Shown piece after piece: positions 15,586-23,762 of a DNA stretch of 64,000 nucleotides. The position numbers were made by a program, and so were the translations under genes. This DNA comes from Amycolatopsis sp. QT-25 (GTDB lineage: Bacteria; Actinomycetota; Actinomycetes; Mycobacteriales; Pseudonocardiaceae): positions 3,038,001 to 3,102,000 of the forward strand of contig NZ_CP120210.1 in the NCBI RefSeq assembly GCF_029369745.1, read 5' to 3'. Positions within the stretch are counted from its first letter, which is position 1; each line of letters starts with the position of its first letter. The notes beneath the pieces were generated by a model, which saw only the letters and a list, made by a program, of their open reading frames with translations, did no database searches and was not told the DNA's origin.

Positions 15586-16809
15586 ATGGTGATCGTTCCC
15601 GCCGCCGGTGCCGGCGTCGAATTCGGAGAGTGGGAGGCCGAGGTGGCGACGGCCTCCATGCGGGTGACGGATGACCCCCGCTTGCCTCCGGAGAGCGGGC
15701 CACGGCGACGGAGCGTGGACCGGGGCGAGGCGGAGGACTTCCTCCGGCTCTTCCATACCGAAACGGACGGCGGGACCGCGGCACCGAGCGAGCGGCTGGA
15801 TCGGGTCCGCGCCGAAATCGACGCGACAGGGACGTACCGGCACACCACCGCCGAGGTCGAGTTCGGCGCCCGGGTGGCCTGGCGGAACTCCGCGCGGTGC
15901 ATCGGCAGGCTGTACTGGCAAGGACTCAAGGTGCGGGACCGCCGTGACGTCGTCGGCGCCGCCGCCATCGCCGAGGAGTGCGTCACCCATCTGCGCGAGG
16001 CGACCCGAGGCGGCCGGATCCGCTCGACCATCACGGTGTTCGCGCCGGACGGTTCGGCCGGACCCGGTCCGAGGAGCCACAACGACCAACTCGTCCGCTA
16101 CGCCGGTCATCGGCTCGGCGACGGCTCGGTGCTGGGTGACCCGCGCCACGCCGACTTCACCGAAACCGTCCAGGGGCACGGCCGGCGCCCGCCCGAGCGC
16201 AAGGGCTCCTTCGACGTGCTTCCGCTGCTCATCGAATACGAACCGGGGGAGCGGCGCCTGTTCCGGCTGCCGCCGGACGCGGTGCCGGAAGTCCCGTTGT
16301 CGCATCCCGACCACCGCTGGTTCGCCGGGCTCGGGCTGCGCTGGCACGCGGTTCCGGCGATCAGCGACATGCGGCTGGTCATCGGTGGGATCACCTACCC
16401 CGCGGCGCCGTTCAACGGCTGGTACCTCGCCACCGAGATCGGCGCGCGCGACCTGGCCGACACCGACCGTTACGACCTGCTGCCGGTGATCGCGGACCTG
16501 ATGGGCCTGTCGACGAACTCGGAGCGCACCCTGTGGCGCGACCGCGCGCTGGTCGAACTGACGCTGGCCGTCCAGCACTCCTTCGACGCGGCGGGGGTGA
16601 CCGTCGCCGACCACCACACCGAATCGCGGCGGTTCCTCACGCATGTCGCCAAAGAGGAGCAGGCGGGACGCCGGTGCCAGGCGGACTGGAGCTGGATCGT
16701 CCCGCCGCTGTCCGGCGGGCAGACCGCCGTGTTCCACCGCTACTACGACGAACCCGATCCGGCCGCGAGACCGGCGTTCCTGCCTCCGGGCCGGCGCTCC
16801 GACGGGTGA
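15586..16809 (+). CDS. nos: Bacterial nitric oxide synthase oxygenase
   Basis: A nitric oxide synthase oxygenase domain protein, which oxidises arginine to citrulline and nitric oxide with heme and a pterin or folate cofactor. The heme thiolate is in VAWRNSARCIGRLYW (Cys105 from this start). The substrate-binding glutamate lies in FNGWYLATEIGARDLAD, and the C-terminal WSWIVPPLSGGQTAVFHRYY is diagnostic. It has no reductase domain, as is normal in bacteria. AGGAGG lies just upstream; a GTG at 15589 has better spacing than the ATG at 15586, and an internal ATG at 15658 would give the usual shorter N terminus. A flavodoxin gene follows 73 bp downstream and could supply electrons. Confidence 0.93.
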   Translation: MVIVPAAGAGVEFGEWEAEVATASMRVTDDPRLPPESGPRRRSVDRGEAEDFLRLFHTETDGGTAAPSERLDRVRAEIDATGTYRHTTAEVEFGARVAWRNSARCIGRLYWQGLKVRDRRDVVGAAAIAEECVTHLREATRGGRIRSTITVFAPDGSAGPGPRSHNDQLVRYAGHRLGDGSVLGDPRHADFTETVQGHGRRPPERKGSFDVLPLLIEYEPGERRLFRLPPDAVPEVPLSHPDHRWFAGLGLRWHAVPAISDMRLVIGGITYPAAPFNGWYLATEIGARDLADTDRYDLLPVIADLMGLSTNSERTLWRDRALVELTLAVQHSFDAAGVTVADHHTESRRFLTHVAKEEQAGRRCQADWSWIVPPLSGGQTAVFHRYYDEPDPAARPAFLPPGRRSDG

Positions 16810-16882
16810 AGAGGTGAGCCGAATGCGGCGTGTCGACGGGCCGGACGGCGGCACGGGTTGCGGCCCCGCGGAGAATGGTGGC

Positions 16883-17389
16883 ATGACCGCAGTACTCGTC
16901 GCCCACGCCGGTAAATCCAGTGGGACAAGGGAGATCGCCGAGGTGATCGCCGCCGAACTGCGGGAAGTCGGGCTGACGGTCGATCTGCTGGACGCGGCCG
17001 AAGTCGAAGACGTCGAACCGTACGGCGCGGTGATCGTAGGGAGCGCGCTGTACCACCGGCGCTGGCGGCCGGAGGCGGTGCGGCTGCTCACCGAACACGA
17101 AGAGACGCTCCGGAACCGGCCGGTGTGGTTGTTCCACAGCGGGCCCTGCGGGCCGCTGGCCGCCGGCAAACGGGTGAGCCTGCCCGCGGGAGTGGCCTTG
17201 CTGGCCGCGAGGATCGACGCCGAGCGCACCGCCACCTTCGGCGGCAGGCTCACCCCGGCCACCGCGAGCGGCCTGTTCTGGAAGATCATGGCTGCGGGCC
17301 CCTGGGCGGGCGACTTCCGCGACTGGCCGTCGATCCGGGCCTGGGCCCGCGACGTCGGCCGCCGCGTGCGCATCCGCGTCACCCTGTGA
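16883..17389 (+). CDS. Flavodoxin domain protein
   Basis: A 168-residue flavodoxin-fold FMN protein. The phosphate-binding loop is the N-terminal HAGKSSGTREIAEVIAAEL; YGAVIVGSALYHRRWRPEAVRLL and VWLFHSGPCG follow at the positions of the other FMN loops. It resembles actinobacterial menaquinone-dependent protoporphyrinogen oxidase-like flavodoxins. The ATG at 16883 places the fold at the N terminus; an in-frame ATG at 16823 behind GAGGTG would add 20 glycine-rich residues. It lies directly after nos on the same strand, so a role as electron donor to nitric oxide synthase is plausible but unproven. Confidence 0.82.
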   Translation: MTAVLVAHAGKSSGTREIAEVIAAELREVGLTVDLLDAAEVEDVEPYGAVIVGSALYHRRWRPEAVRLLTEHEETLRNRPVWLFHSGPCGPLAAGKRVSLPAGVALLAARIDAERTATFGGRLTPATASGLFWKIMAAGPWAGDFRDWPSIRAWARDVGRRVRIRVTL

Positions 17390-17428
17390 AGTACCGGTTT
17401 CGTCGGCGGCCTGTCGTACGATGCTCGC

Positions 17429-17698
17429 ATGGACAAACGGTTCACTGCGAAGCTGCTCAAAAGCCCGGAGAAGGGCGGCTGGACGTACGTCGTCATGCCC
17501 GGCTCCGCCGAGTACTTCGGCACCAAAGGGCTGGTGAAGGTCCGCGGGACCATCGACGGGCATCCGTTCCGGAGTTCGTTCATGGCGCTGGGCGACGGCA
17601 CCCACAAGCTCCCGGTGAAGGCCGATGTGCGCAAAGCGATCGGCAAGGAGGAAGGTGACACGGTGGACGTCGTCCTGCTCGAGCGGCTCGAGGGCTGA
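17429..17698 (+). CDS. DUF1905 domain protein
   Basis: An 89-residue protein that fits DUF1905 along its whole length: [20 protein letters not shown] at the start, then [48 protein letters not shown]. The family has a small beta-barrel fold and no established function. The stop codon TGA at 17696 is directly followed by the GTG start of the next gene, so the two are very probably translated from one message. Confidence 0.88.
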   Translation: MDKRFTAKLLKSPEKGGWTYVVMPGSAEYFGTKGLVKVRGTIDGHPFRSSFMALGDGTHKLPVKADVRKAIGKEEGDTVDVVLLERLEG

Positions 17699-18166
17699 GT
17701 GGCCGCGGAGTGGAAGCCGTCCCCGGTCATCAAGATCTACGAGGCGCTCGGCGCGGTGGCCGACGGCCGGGTCGAAATCGACGGTGACACGGCGCGCGTC
17801 GCGTCGTCGGACAAGGCCAAGACCTACGACGTCCGCCACGATCCGGCCGCGGGCTCGATCACGGCCAACGACAACGGGTCCTACTGGCAGGGCTACCTCG
17901 GCTACCCGGGCATCGCGTACTTGATGGCACGCGGCGTGCTCGCCTACGACAGCGGCCTCACCGCCGGGCTGGCAGGCGTGCCGTGGAAGGAACTCGCCAC
18001 CCGGTACCGCAATGACTGGGCGAAGGTCGAGAAGCACGTCCGCGACGACCTGGCCGGCAAGGGAGTCGATCTGGACCGGTTCGATGCCGGGCTCGCGGAG
18101 ATTTCGAATCGGTTGGAAGCCTTGGCGCTCACCAAGCTTTCCCCGCGGCTGCGTCCACCCAAGTGA
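17699..18166 (+). CDS. Hypothetical protein
   Basis: A 155-residue soluble protein with a GTG start immediately after the stop of the DUF1905 gene. Its first half (WKPSPVIKIYEALGAVADGRVE, then KTYDVRHDPAAGSITANDNGSYW) looks like a beta-rich small domain; the second half is helical (WKELATRYRNDWAKVEKHVRDDL). I do not recognise the family. Tight coupling to the DUF1905 gene suggests a shared process. The gene ends 31 bp before the 53-bp palindrome at 18198. Confidence 0.7.
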   Translation: MAAEWKPSPVIKIYEALGAVADGRVEIDGDTARVASSDKAKTYDVRHDPAAGSITANDNGSYWQGYLGYPGIAYLMARGVLAYDSGLTAGLAGVPWKELATRYRNDWAKVEKHVRDDLAGKGVDLDRFDAGLAEISNRLEALALTKLSPRLRPPK

Positions 18167-18197
18167 CTTCTTGAGTCAGGCGCGGCCACAGCAGTTG

Positions 18198-18250
18198 TCC
18201 GTGAAGGCCTCCTTGAGGGACCCAGAGTCCCTCAAGGAGGCCTTCACGGA
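18198..18250. terminator. Long palindrome between convergent genes
   Basis: Perfect 24-nt arms (18198-18221 and 18227-18250, left arm starting TCCGTGAAGGCCTCC) with a 5-nt loop, CCAGA. It lies between the stop of the plus-strand gene at 18166 and the stop of the minus-strand sialidase at 18302. It can act as a bidirectional terminator. The perfect, long arms without a U-tract resemble the other large palindromes at 13620 and 29694. Confidence 0.75.
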
Positions 18251-18301
18251 CTTCCGGCAGGCCGAGCAGCGCCGGTTCCCCCCTGGGGTCACGGCCCGTG
18301 C

Positions 18302-19864
18302 TCAGCCGCAGTGTTCCGCCGGGCTGTCGTACGGCGTCCCGCCCGCGGAACCGCCCCACTTCACGCATTTGCCCGCGGCGGCCGCCCGTACCGGGCCGGC
18401 GAACCACGAGAACGACCCGGAGTCGGTGAGCCGGGAAGAACCCGCCACCTCGAGGTAGGCCGACGTCGCGGTCGCGGTTCCGGTGGAGGCGCTCTTCATC
18501 GTGGCGACACAGTTCTGCCCGTTGGAAGCGTTGTAGGACAGGTAAACCGTGCCCGCCGTCCCGAGTGGGGCGGAGTCGATCACGCCGTATCCGCCGCCGC
18601 ACGCCGGGGCGCCGAGGGTGGTCTCGGTGACCGTCGAGAAGCGGATGGTCTCGTTGGCGTTCCCCGCCGGGCCCGCTTCGTACAGCACGCCGACCGAACC
18701 CGAGGACAGCTGGACCATGTCGGAGTACGCCGCGTCGCCGCTCCACACCAGCGTTCCGGCGGAATTGCCCTGCCAGTTCGCGCCCTCGTCGAACGAGGAC
18801 CGGACGACGAGTTCCTTGCGGCGGTCGCAGACCGACGGCGCGGCGAACAGGATCCGGTTGTACTTGCCCGCCTTGTCGGTCGCGGTCATCCGCGCGGTCG
18901 AGGCCTGCACCACCGGCGTGATCAGGTCCTCTTCGAAGGTGAACTTGGTGGAGAAACTCGCGCCACCGTCGGAACTGAGGGCGTAGGCGCGGTTCTTCGC
19001 GCCGCCGCTCAGGCATTTGTCGCCGTTGTTGGCCTGGTTCCGTGCCGCGGCGTAGACCCGGCCGTCGAGCAGTTCGGTGACGCTGATTTCCTGCGGGTTC
19101 AGCGCGGCCGACGACGCCGGGGTGTCGGTGGCGCCGCGCTTCCACGTGACGCCCTGGTCGTCGCTGTAGATGAGTGCGCCGCTGTTCCTGCCGTCGACGG
19201 TGTAGCTCATCCCGGCGACGAGCCGTCCGGCGTGCGCGCCGCGGGTCAGCACGATGCCGTGCGACGGGCCGGTCGCGAGCCAGCCCGGCGCGGAGGCGAA
19301 GCCGAGCTGCGTGGTGAGCACCTTGGGCGCGGTCCAGGTCTTGCCGTGGTCGTCGCTGATCGAGACGCGCGGAATCCGGTCGCAGTCGGGGTTCTTGACG
19401 CATTCCAGCACCGAGAGCAGCACGATCCGCCCGGTGGAGGGAATCACGATCGGCGTCGGATTTCCTTTGGTGTCACCGAAACCTTCGATGACGATCTTCG
19501 CCGCGCTCCAGGTCTTGCCGTTGTCCGCCGAGCGTTTCACGACGAGATCGATGTCGCCGCGGTCGTTGCAGAAGCCGGCGCCGCCGTTGCGGCCTTCGGC
19601 GAACGCGAGCAGTTCGCCGTTGTTCGCCTTGACGACGGCGGGGATCCTGAAGCAGTCGTAACCTTCTGTTTTCTCTTTGTACACCACCGTGTTCCCGACG
19701 GCGGCGGCCGAGACGCGGTCGCCGGTGTCCGGGGTGGCGAGAGAGGTGGCCGGGGATGCGCCGACCGCCGCGGTGGCGACGAGGGCCGCGAACAGGCCCT
19801 GTGCGACGCGGGAGATCTTCACGGGAGTGCTCCGTCCTGGCTTCGAATCCTGGTGACGGGACAT
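18302..19864 (-). CDS. Secreted sialidase (exo-alpha-sialidase)
   Basis: A 520-residue glycoside hydrolase family 33-type sialidase, which would release sialic acids outside the cell. After a basic N terminus, a signal peptide lies at about residues 15-45 (VKISRVAQGLFAALVATAAV). The FRIP motif (DCFRIPAVV) carries a catalytic-site arginine, and Asp-boxes recur as SADNGKTW, SDDHGKTW and SDDQGVTW with weaker SSDGGASF and SFDEGANW. The C-terminal 60 residues after AYLEVAGSS are a separate short region. The start at 19864 (MSRHQDSKPG) is the nearest one that keeps the signal peptide. It stands alone, with no sialic acid catabolic genes adjacent. Confidence 0.9.
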   Translation of the reverse strand: MSRHQDSKPGRSTPVKISRVAQGLFAALVATAAVGASPATSLATPDTGDRVSAAAVGNTVVYKEKTEGYDCFRIPAVVKANNGELLAFAEGRNGGAGFCNDRGDIDLVVKRSADNGKTWSAAKIVIEGFGDTKGNPTPIVIPSTGRIVLLSVLECVKNPDCDRIPRVSISDDHGKTWTAPKVLTTQLGFASAPGWLATGPSHGIVLTRGAHAGRLVAGMSYTVDGRNSGALIYSDDQGVTWKRGATDTPASSAALNPQEISVTELLDGRVYAAARNQANNGDKCLSGGAKNRAYALSSDGGASFSTKFTFEEDLITPVVQASTARMTATDKAGKYNRILFAAPSVCDRRKELVVRSSFDEGANWQGNSAGTLVWSGDAAYSDMVQLSSGSVGVLYEAGPAGNANETIRFSTVTETTLGAPACGGGYGVIDSAPLGTAGTVYLSYNASNGQNCVATMKSASTGTATATSAYLEVAGSSRLTDSGSFSWFAGPVRAAAAGKCVKWGGSAGGTPYDSPAEHCG

Positions 19865-20013
19865 CAGAGTCCTTCCGGCTCGTACAGCCGTCGTACAAGG
19901 CGCGTACAACCCGGTTTTCGGCTTCTGTGTCAGGTGACGCAGAACGACGGCGGTTTCCCTGCCAAGCTCGATCCCGTCGGACACGGCGCGAGATCGGAAA
20001 GGGGGAGGGGCCG

Positions 20014-20610
20014 ATGAAGGTGATCGATCTCGAGGGGCGCGAGTGGACGGTCGATCGCCGGTTCGCGCCGTGGCGCCGGTGGGTCCAGCCGATCGCGGGA
20101 CTCACCGGCGGTTACCGGCAGCACAAGCTCACCGCGGACTGGAAGTTCCCTGCCGACGACGGCACCGGGGAGCGCGAGGAAGAACCCGTGCACAAGGTGG
20201 CCCGTGGACTGTGGGGAGCGCTGGCCACCGTGGAACTGCTCCTGCATCTTCCGGTGTACCTGCTGCTGGGACTTCTCCAGCTGCCGGTCCTCGCGCTGGA
20301 ACTGCTGTGCCAGGGCGTCGCGGGTTCCTTCGCGCGGATGGTGCGGTGGTTCCGGAAGGCGCCGAGGCGGGTCGACGTCGCCGGATGGCACAGGGAACAC
20401 CGCAGCCTCGCGTCGCTGACCATCCTCAAGGTGCGCGAAGACCTGGCGGCCCCGTTGGTGGCCGAGTTGAGCGGCCTGCTGCGCGAACGCGTCATGTTCG
20501 ATCCCGGTGATCCGGCCGTGCACGAGGTGCTCACCCGGTTCGACGTGCGGGTGGAACGCCATCGGACCGTGCTTCTTCGGCGATCCGCGTCAGGATCCGC
20601 GCACCGATGA
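20014..20610 (+). CDS. Hypothetical membrane protein
   Basis: A 198-residue protein behind a strong GGGGGAGGGG ribosome-binding site. The N-terminal 60 residues are polar (MKVIDLEGREWTVDRRFAPW). One long hydrophobic stretch at about residues 66-108 (GLWGALATVELLLHLPVYLL and onward) would form one or two membrane helices, and a basic cytoplasmic domain follows. I do not recognise the family. It is convergent with the Crp-type regulator gene, with 27 bp between them. Confidence 0.7.
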   Translation: MKVIDLEGREWTVDRRFAPWRRWVQPIAGLTGGYRQHKLTADWKFPADDGTGEREEEPVHKVARGLWGALATVELLLHLPVYLLLGLLQLPVLALELLCQGVAGSFARMVRWFRKAPRRVDVAGWHREHRSLASLTILKVREDLAAPLVAELSGLLRERVMFDPGDPAVHEVLTRFDVRVERHRTVLLRRSASGSAHR

Positions 20611-20637
20611 GGAGACACTTCGGCCTGACATGGCGGC

Positions 20638-21336
20638 TCAGTGGTCCTCTGGTGCCAGTTGCCTGAGGTCGGGCAGGCTCCGGACGACCAGCCGCTGCCT
20701 GCCGGTGCTGAGCAGCCCGTCGGCGCGCAGGGTCCGCAGTGTCCGGGAGACGGCTTCCCGTGACGCCGACGCGAGTCCCGCCAGGTCGCGCTGGCTGATC
20801 CGCAGGGCGATCAGGGTGCCTTCGGGGACGGGGACGCCGTACCGTTCGGCGAGGTCGACCAGGATCGCGGCGATGCGTTCGGCGGCGGTGCTGTCCCCGA
20901 ATTCGGTGCGGCGCGAGTTGGCGTAGCGCAGGCGGGAGGTGACGATCCGGAGCAACACCACGGAGATGCCCGGGTGTTCACGGAGCACCGAGTTGAACGC
21001 CCGCGAGGACAGCCAAAGCCCGGTGACCGGCTCGACGGCGATCGCGGTGGCCGAGCGCAGGCTGCCGTCCATCGACGCCATCTCGCCGATGATGTCGCCC
21101 GGATCGCGCACGGCCAGCACGGCGTCGTAACCACCGGTGGACACCGACGTGATCTTGACCCGCCCGGTCATCAGGATCAGCACCCAATCCGACCGGTCAC
21201 CCTCCCGGATGATCACCGTTCCCGCCGGATACCGGCGTAGTTCGGCCTCGGCACGCAGCGCGGTGCGCTGGCCGTCATCGAGCAGTTCCCAGAGCCTGCC
21301 GGGTGGGTCGTGCGGCTCCGCCGCCGGCTGTGTCAT
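20638..21336 (-). CDS. Crp/Fnr-family transcriptional regulator
   Basis: A 232-residue regulator with an N-terminal cyclic-nucleotide-binding fold (RRYPAGTVIIREGDRSDWVLILMTGRVKI, then DPGDIIGEMASMDGSLRSATAIAVEP) and a C-terminal winged helix (ISQRDLAGLASASREAVSRTLRTLRADGLL). It lacks Fnr-type cysteines, so it is more like Crp, but ligand binding is not proven. The ATG at 21336 gives the normal length. The next gene upstream is the MocR gene in the same orientation, 50 bp away, so they may be co-transcribed. Confidence 0.9.
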   Translation of the reverse strand: MTQPAAEPHDPPGRLWELLDDGQRTALRAEAELRRYPAGTVIIREGDRSDWVLILMTGRVKITSVSTGGYDAVLAVRDPGDIIGEMASMDGSLRSATAIAVEPVTGLWLSSRAFNSVLREHPGISVVLLRIVTSRLRYANSRRTEFGDSTAAERIAAILVDLAERYGVPVPEGTLIALRISQRDLAGLASASREAVSRTLRTLRADGLLSTGRQRLVVRSLPDLRQLAPEDH

Positions 21337-21386
21337 GCCTTCTCGTCGCCTCCGTGCGCGATCGTACGAGCAGGCCCGGCCGGACG

Positions 21387-22811
21387 TTAACCGGGGAGCT
21401 CTCGATATGCCTGGGAAAGGCGCTGGACGCCGTCCCGCAGCTGCGCGCCGGTCGCGGTACTGACGTAGCTCAGCCGCAGATAAGGCCCCGGCGCCTCGGC
21501 CGCGAAGTACGTCCGGCCGGAGGTGACCGCTACTCCGGCACGGAAAGCGGCGCTGGTCAGCGCCACCTCGTCGGCGAAAGCGGGGAGCGGCTGCCACAGG
21601 TGATAACCCCCGGTCGGGACCGGGACGGCGGTCCAGGAGGGCAGGAATTCCCGCAGTGCCGCAACGGTGACGTCGCGGCGTTCCCGCAGCGCGGCGGCGA
21701 GGGTCCGCAGATGACGTGGCCAGGCGGGGGAGCTCACCAGTTCGAGCGCGGTTTCCTGCAGCGGCCGCGGTACGAAGAAGCTCTCGACGGCGTGGAGTCC
21801 GCGCAGCCGTTCCAGTGCGGGGCCGCGGGCGGCGAGCGCGCTGATCCGCAGGCTCGGTGACGCCGGTTTGGTGAGCGACCGGATGTGCACCACGACGCCG
21901 TCGGGGTCGTCGGCCACGAGCGGGGGCGGGGGAGCCGGGCCGCCGGGATGCGCCATCAGGCGGGCGAAGTCGTCCTCGACGACGAAAGCACCGGCGTCGC
22001 GGGCGATCCGCAGGACCTCGGCACGGCGTTCGGCGCACAGCACCGCGCCGGTCGGGTTCTGGAACGCGGGCTGGCAGACGAACAGCCGCGCGCCGGTGTC
22101 GCGGAAGGCGCCGGCGAGCAGTTCGGGCCGGACGCCGTCACGGTCGATCGGCACCGGGACCGGCCGCAGTCCCGAGGCCCGCGCGATGGCCAGCATCCCC
22201 GGATACGTCGGGGATTCCACCAGCACCGGCGCGCCGGGGGCACCGAGCGCGCGCAACGCCGTGGTCAGCGCGCTCTGCCCGCCCGAGGTGATCAGCACGT
22301 TCTCGACGTTCACCGGGCTGCCGATGTCACGGGCGAACCAGGCCCGCAGTTCGGGCAGACCGCAGATCGGCGGCCGGGTCCACGCGCCGGGGCGGCGTCC
22401 GGCGCGGGCCGACGCCGCCGCGAGTTCGCGTTCCGGCTGAAGGCTGGGATGCGCGTAGCCGCCGTTGAGGTCGACGACTCCCGATGGCGGGTCGCTCAGC
22501 GCGGTGAGCACGCCGCTCGCGTCGATGGCGCGGGCGCCGGACTGGGAACTCAGCGCCACCTCCTGCCACGACACGTCCCCGGTCACCGTCACTTCGCGGG
22601 AGGGCGGGGCACGGAAGACACCGGCGCCGGGACGGGTGATCACCAGACCTTCGGCGGCCAGCGCGGCGATGGCGCGCGACACCGTCACCGGGCTCACCTT
22701 CAACTGCCGGACCAGCTCCCGGCTGGACGGCAGCTTTCCTTCGATCGGATAGCGCTCAAGCTCGGATCGCAGCTGGGTGACCAGGCCGGCGACGCTGCTA
22801 CCATCGGACAT
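21387..22811 (-). CDS. MocR-type regulator (GntR HTH fused to aminotransferase)
   Basis: A 474-residue MocR/PdxR-type regulator. The GntR winged helix is at residues 5-70 (GKLPSSRELVRQLKVSPVTVSRAIAAL), followed by a class I aminotransferase-like domain. The PLP lysine is in HIRSLTKPASPSLRIS. Such proteins sense an amine, amino acid or vitamin B6 compound through PLP. The ATG at 22811 overlaps, on the opposite strand, an ATG at 22810, so the two divergent genes share a very short or overlapping start region. The likely operator lies at 22803-22845. The probable target is the divergent DMT transporter. Confidence 0.9.
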   Translation of the reverse strand: MSDGSSVAGLVTQLRSELERYPIEGKLPSSRELVRQLKVSPVTVSRAIAALAAEGLVITRPGAGVFRAPPSREVTVTGDVSWQEVALSSQSGARAIDASGVLTALSDPPSGVVDLNGGYAHPSLQPERELAAASARAGRRPGAWTRPPICGLPELRAWFARDIGSPVNVENVLITSGGQSALTTALRALGAPGAPVLVESPTYPGMLAIARASGLRPVPVPIDRDGVRPELLAGAFRDTGARLFVCQPAFQNPTGAVLCAERRAEVLRIARDAGAFVVEDDFARLMAHPGGPAPPPPLVADDPDGVVVHIRSLTKPASPSLRISALAARGPALERLRGLHAVESFFVPRPLQETALELVSSPAWPRHLRTLAAALRERRDVTVAALREFLPSWTAVPVPTGGYHLWQPLPAFADEVALTSAAFRAGVAVTSGRTYFAAEAPGPYLRLSYVSTATGAQLRDGVQRLSQAYRELPG

Positions 22812-22845
22812 GAGACTGGATGATAGCGCTATCGCGGATCGGACA
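22803..22845. promoter_or_regulatory. Putative MocR operator
   Basis: The direct repeat ATCGGACA occurs at 22803-22810 and 22838-22845, 35 bp apart. Between them lies the perfect 12-bp palindrome GATAGCGCTATC (22822-22833). Direct repeats are the usual target type of MocR-family regulators. The site overlaps the MocR start codon, so autoregulation is likely. The direct evidence is only the repeats; the binding protein is inferred. Confidence 0.55.
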
Positions 22846-22866
22846 GTAGCGGTCCGCTCCGGGACC

Positions 22867-23706
22867 ATGCTGGCGGCGCTGGGTGTCCTCGCCTTCTCGT
22901 TCACCTTTCCCGCCACCGTGTGGGCGCTCAAGGGCTTCGACGCGTGGACGGCCACCGGGCTGCGCAGTGTCCTCGCCGCCGTGGTCGCCGGCACCTGTCT
23001 CCGCGTCTTCCGGGTCCCGCTGCCGCGACGCGATCAGTGGCGTGGCCTGGCCGTGGTCTCCCTCGGCTGTGTCCTCGCGTTCCCGATCCTGACCACGCTC
23101 GCGCTGACGACGTCGTCCACGGCGCATTCCGCGGTGGTGGTCGGGCTGCTGCCGCTGGCCACGGCCGTCGTCTCGTCGAGGCTGACCGGGCATCGGCCGT
23201 CCCGCCGGTTCTGGCTCGCCGCCGCGGTCGGCGCGAGCGCGGTCGTGGTGTTCACCGTCGCGCAGAGCGGCGGCGGACTGTCCGCTGCGGACCTGTTCCT
23301 GTTCGGCGCGCTCGTGCTGTGCGCCTTCGGATACGCCGAGGGCGGCAGGCTGGCCGGGGAAATGGCCGGATGGCACGTGATCGCGTGGGCGCTGGTCCTC
23401 GCGTTGCCGGTCACCGGCGCGTTCGCCGTCTTCGGGCTCGCGACCGAACCGTTGCACGTCACCGGAGAGGGAATCGCCGGCCTGCTGTACGTCGCCCTCA
23501 TTTCGCAGTTCGGAGGATTCTTCGCCTGGTACCGGGGAATGGCCGAAATCGGTGTCACCAGGGCGAGCCAGTTGCAGCTCGCCCAGCCGCTGCTGACGCT
23601 GGTCTGGGCGGTCCTGCTGCTCGGCGAGCACCTGCCCGCCGCCGCGCCGGTGACGGCGCTGATCGTCGTCGCCTGCATCGTGGTCACGCAACGATCCCGG
23701 AGCTAG
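22867..23706 (+). CDS. DMT-superfamily (EamA) transporter
   Basis: A drug/metabolite transporter of the EamA type with about ten membrane segments in two similar halves (MLAALGVLAFSFTFPATVWA to VTGHRPSRR; then FWLAAAVGASAVVVF onward). The ATG at 22867 gives 279 residues and places the first membrane helix at the N terminus. An upstream ATG at 22810 would give 298 residues but overlaps the MocR start and the operator, so it is less likely. It is divergent from the MocR gene, which probably controls it, and the substrate may then be an amine or amino acid. Confidence 0.88.
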   Translation: MLAALGVLAFSFTFPATVWALKGFDAWTATGLRSVLAAVVAGTCLRVFRVPLPRRDQWRGLAVVSLGCVLAFPILTTLALTTSSTAHSAVVVGLLPLATAVVSSRLTGHRPSRRFWLAAAVGASAVVVFTVAQSGGGLSAADLFLFGALVLCAFGYAEGGRLAGEMAGWHVIAWALVLALPVTGAFAVFGLATEPLHVTGEGIAGLLYVALISQFGGFFAWYRGMAEIGVTRASQLQLAQPLLTLVWAVLLLGEHLPAAAPVTALIVVACIVVTQRSRS

Positions 23707-23762
23707 ATCGACGTCGCGAATCCGCCAGACCGCGGTGCCCGCGCGGTGCTGGGCTGAAGCAC

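Noticed and set aside
22810..22867. DMT transporter start at 22810
   Set aside because: It would overlap the MocR start and lie across the operator; a start at 22867 gives a standard transporter N terminus.
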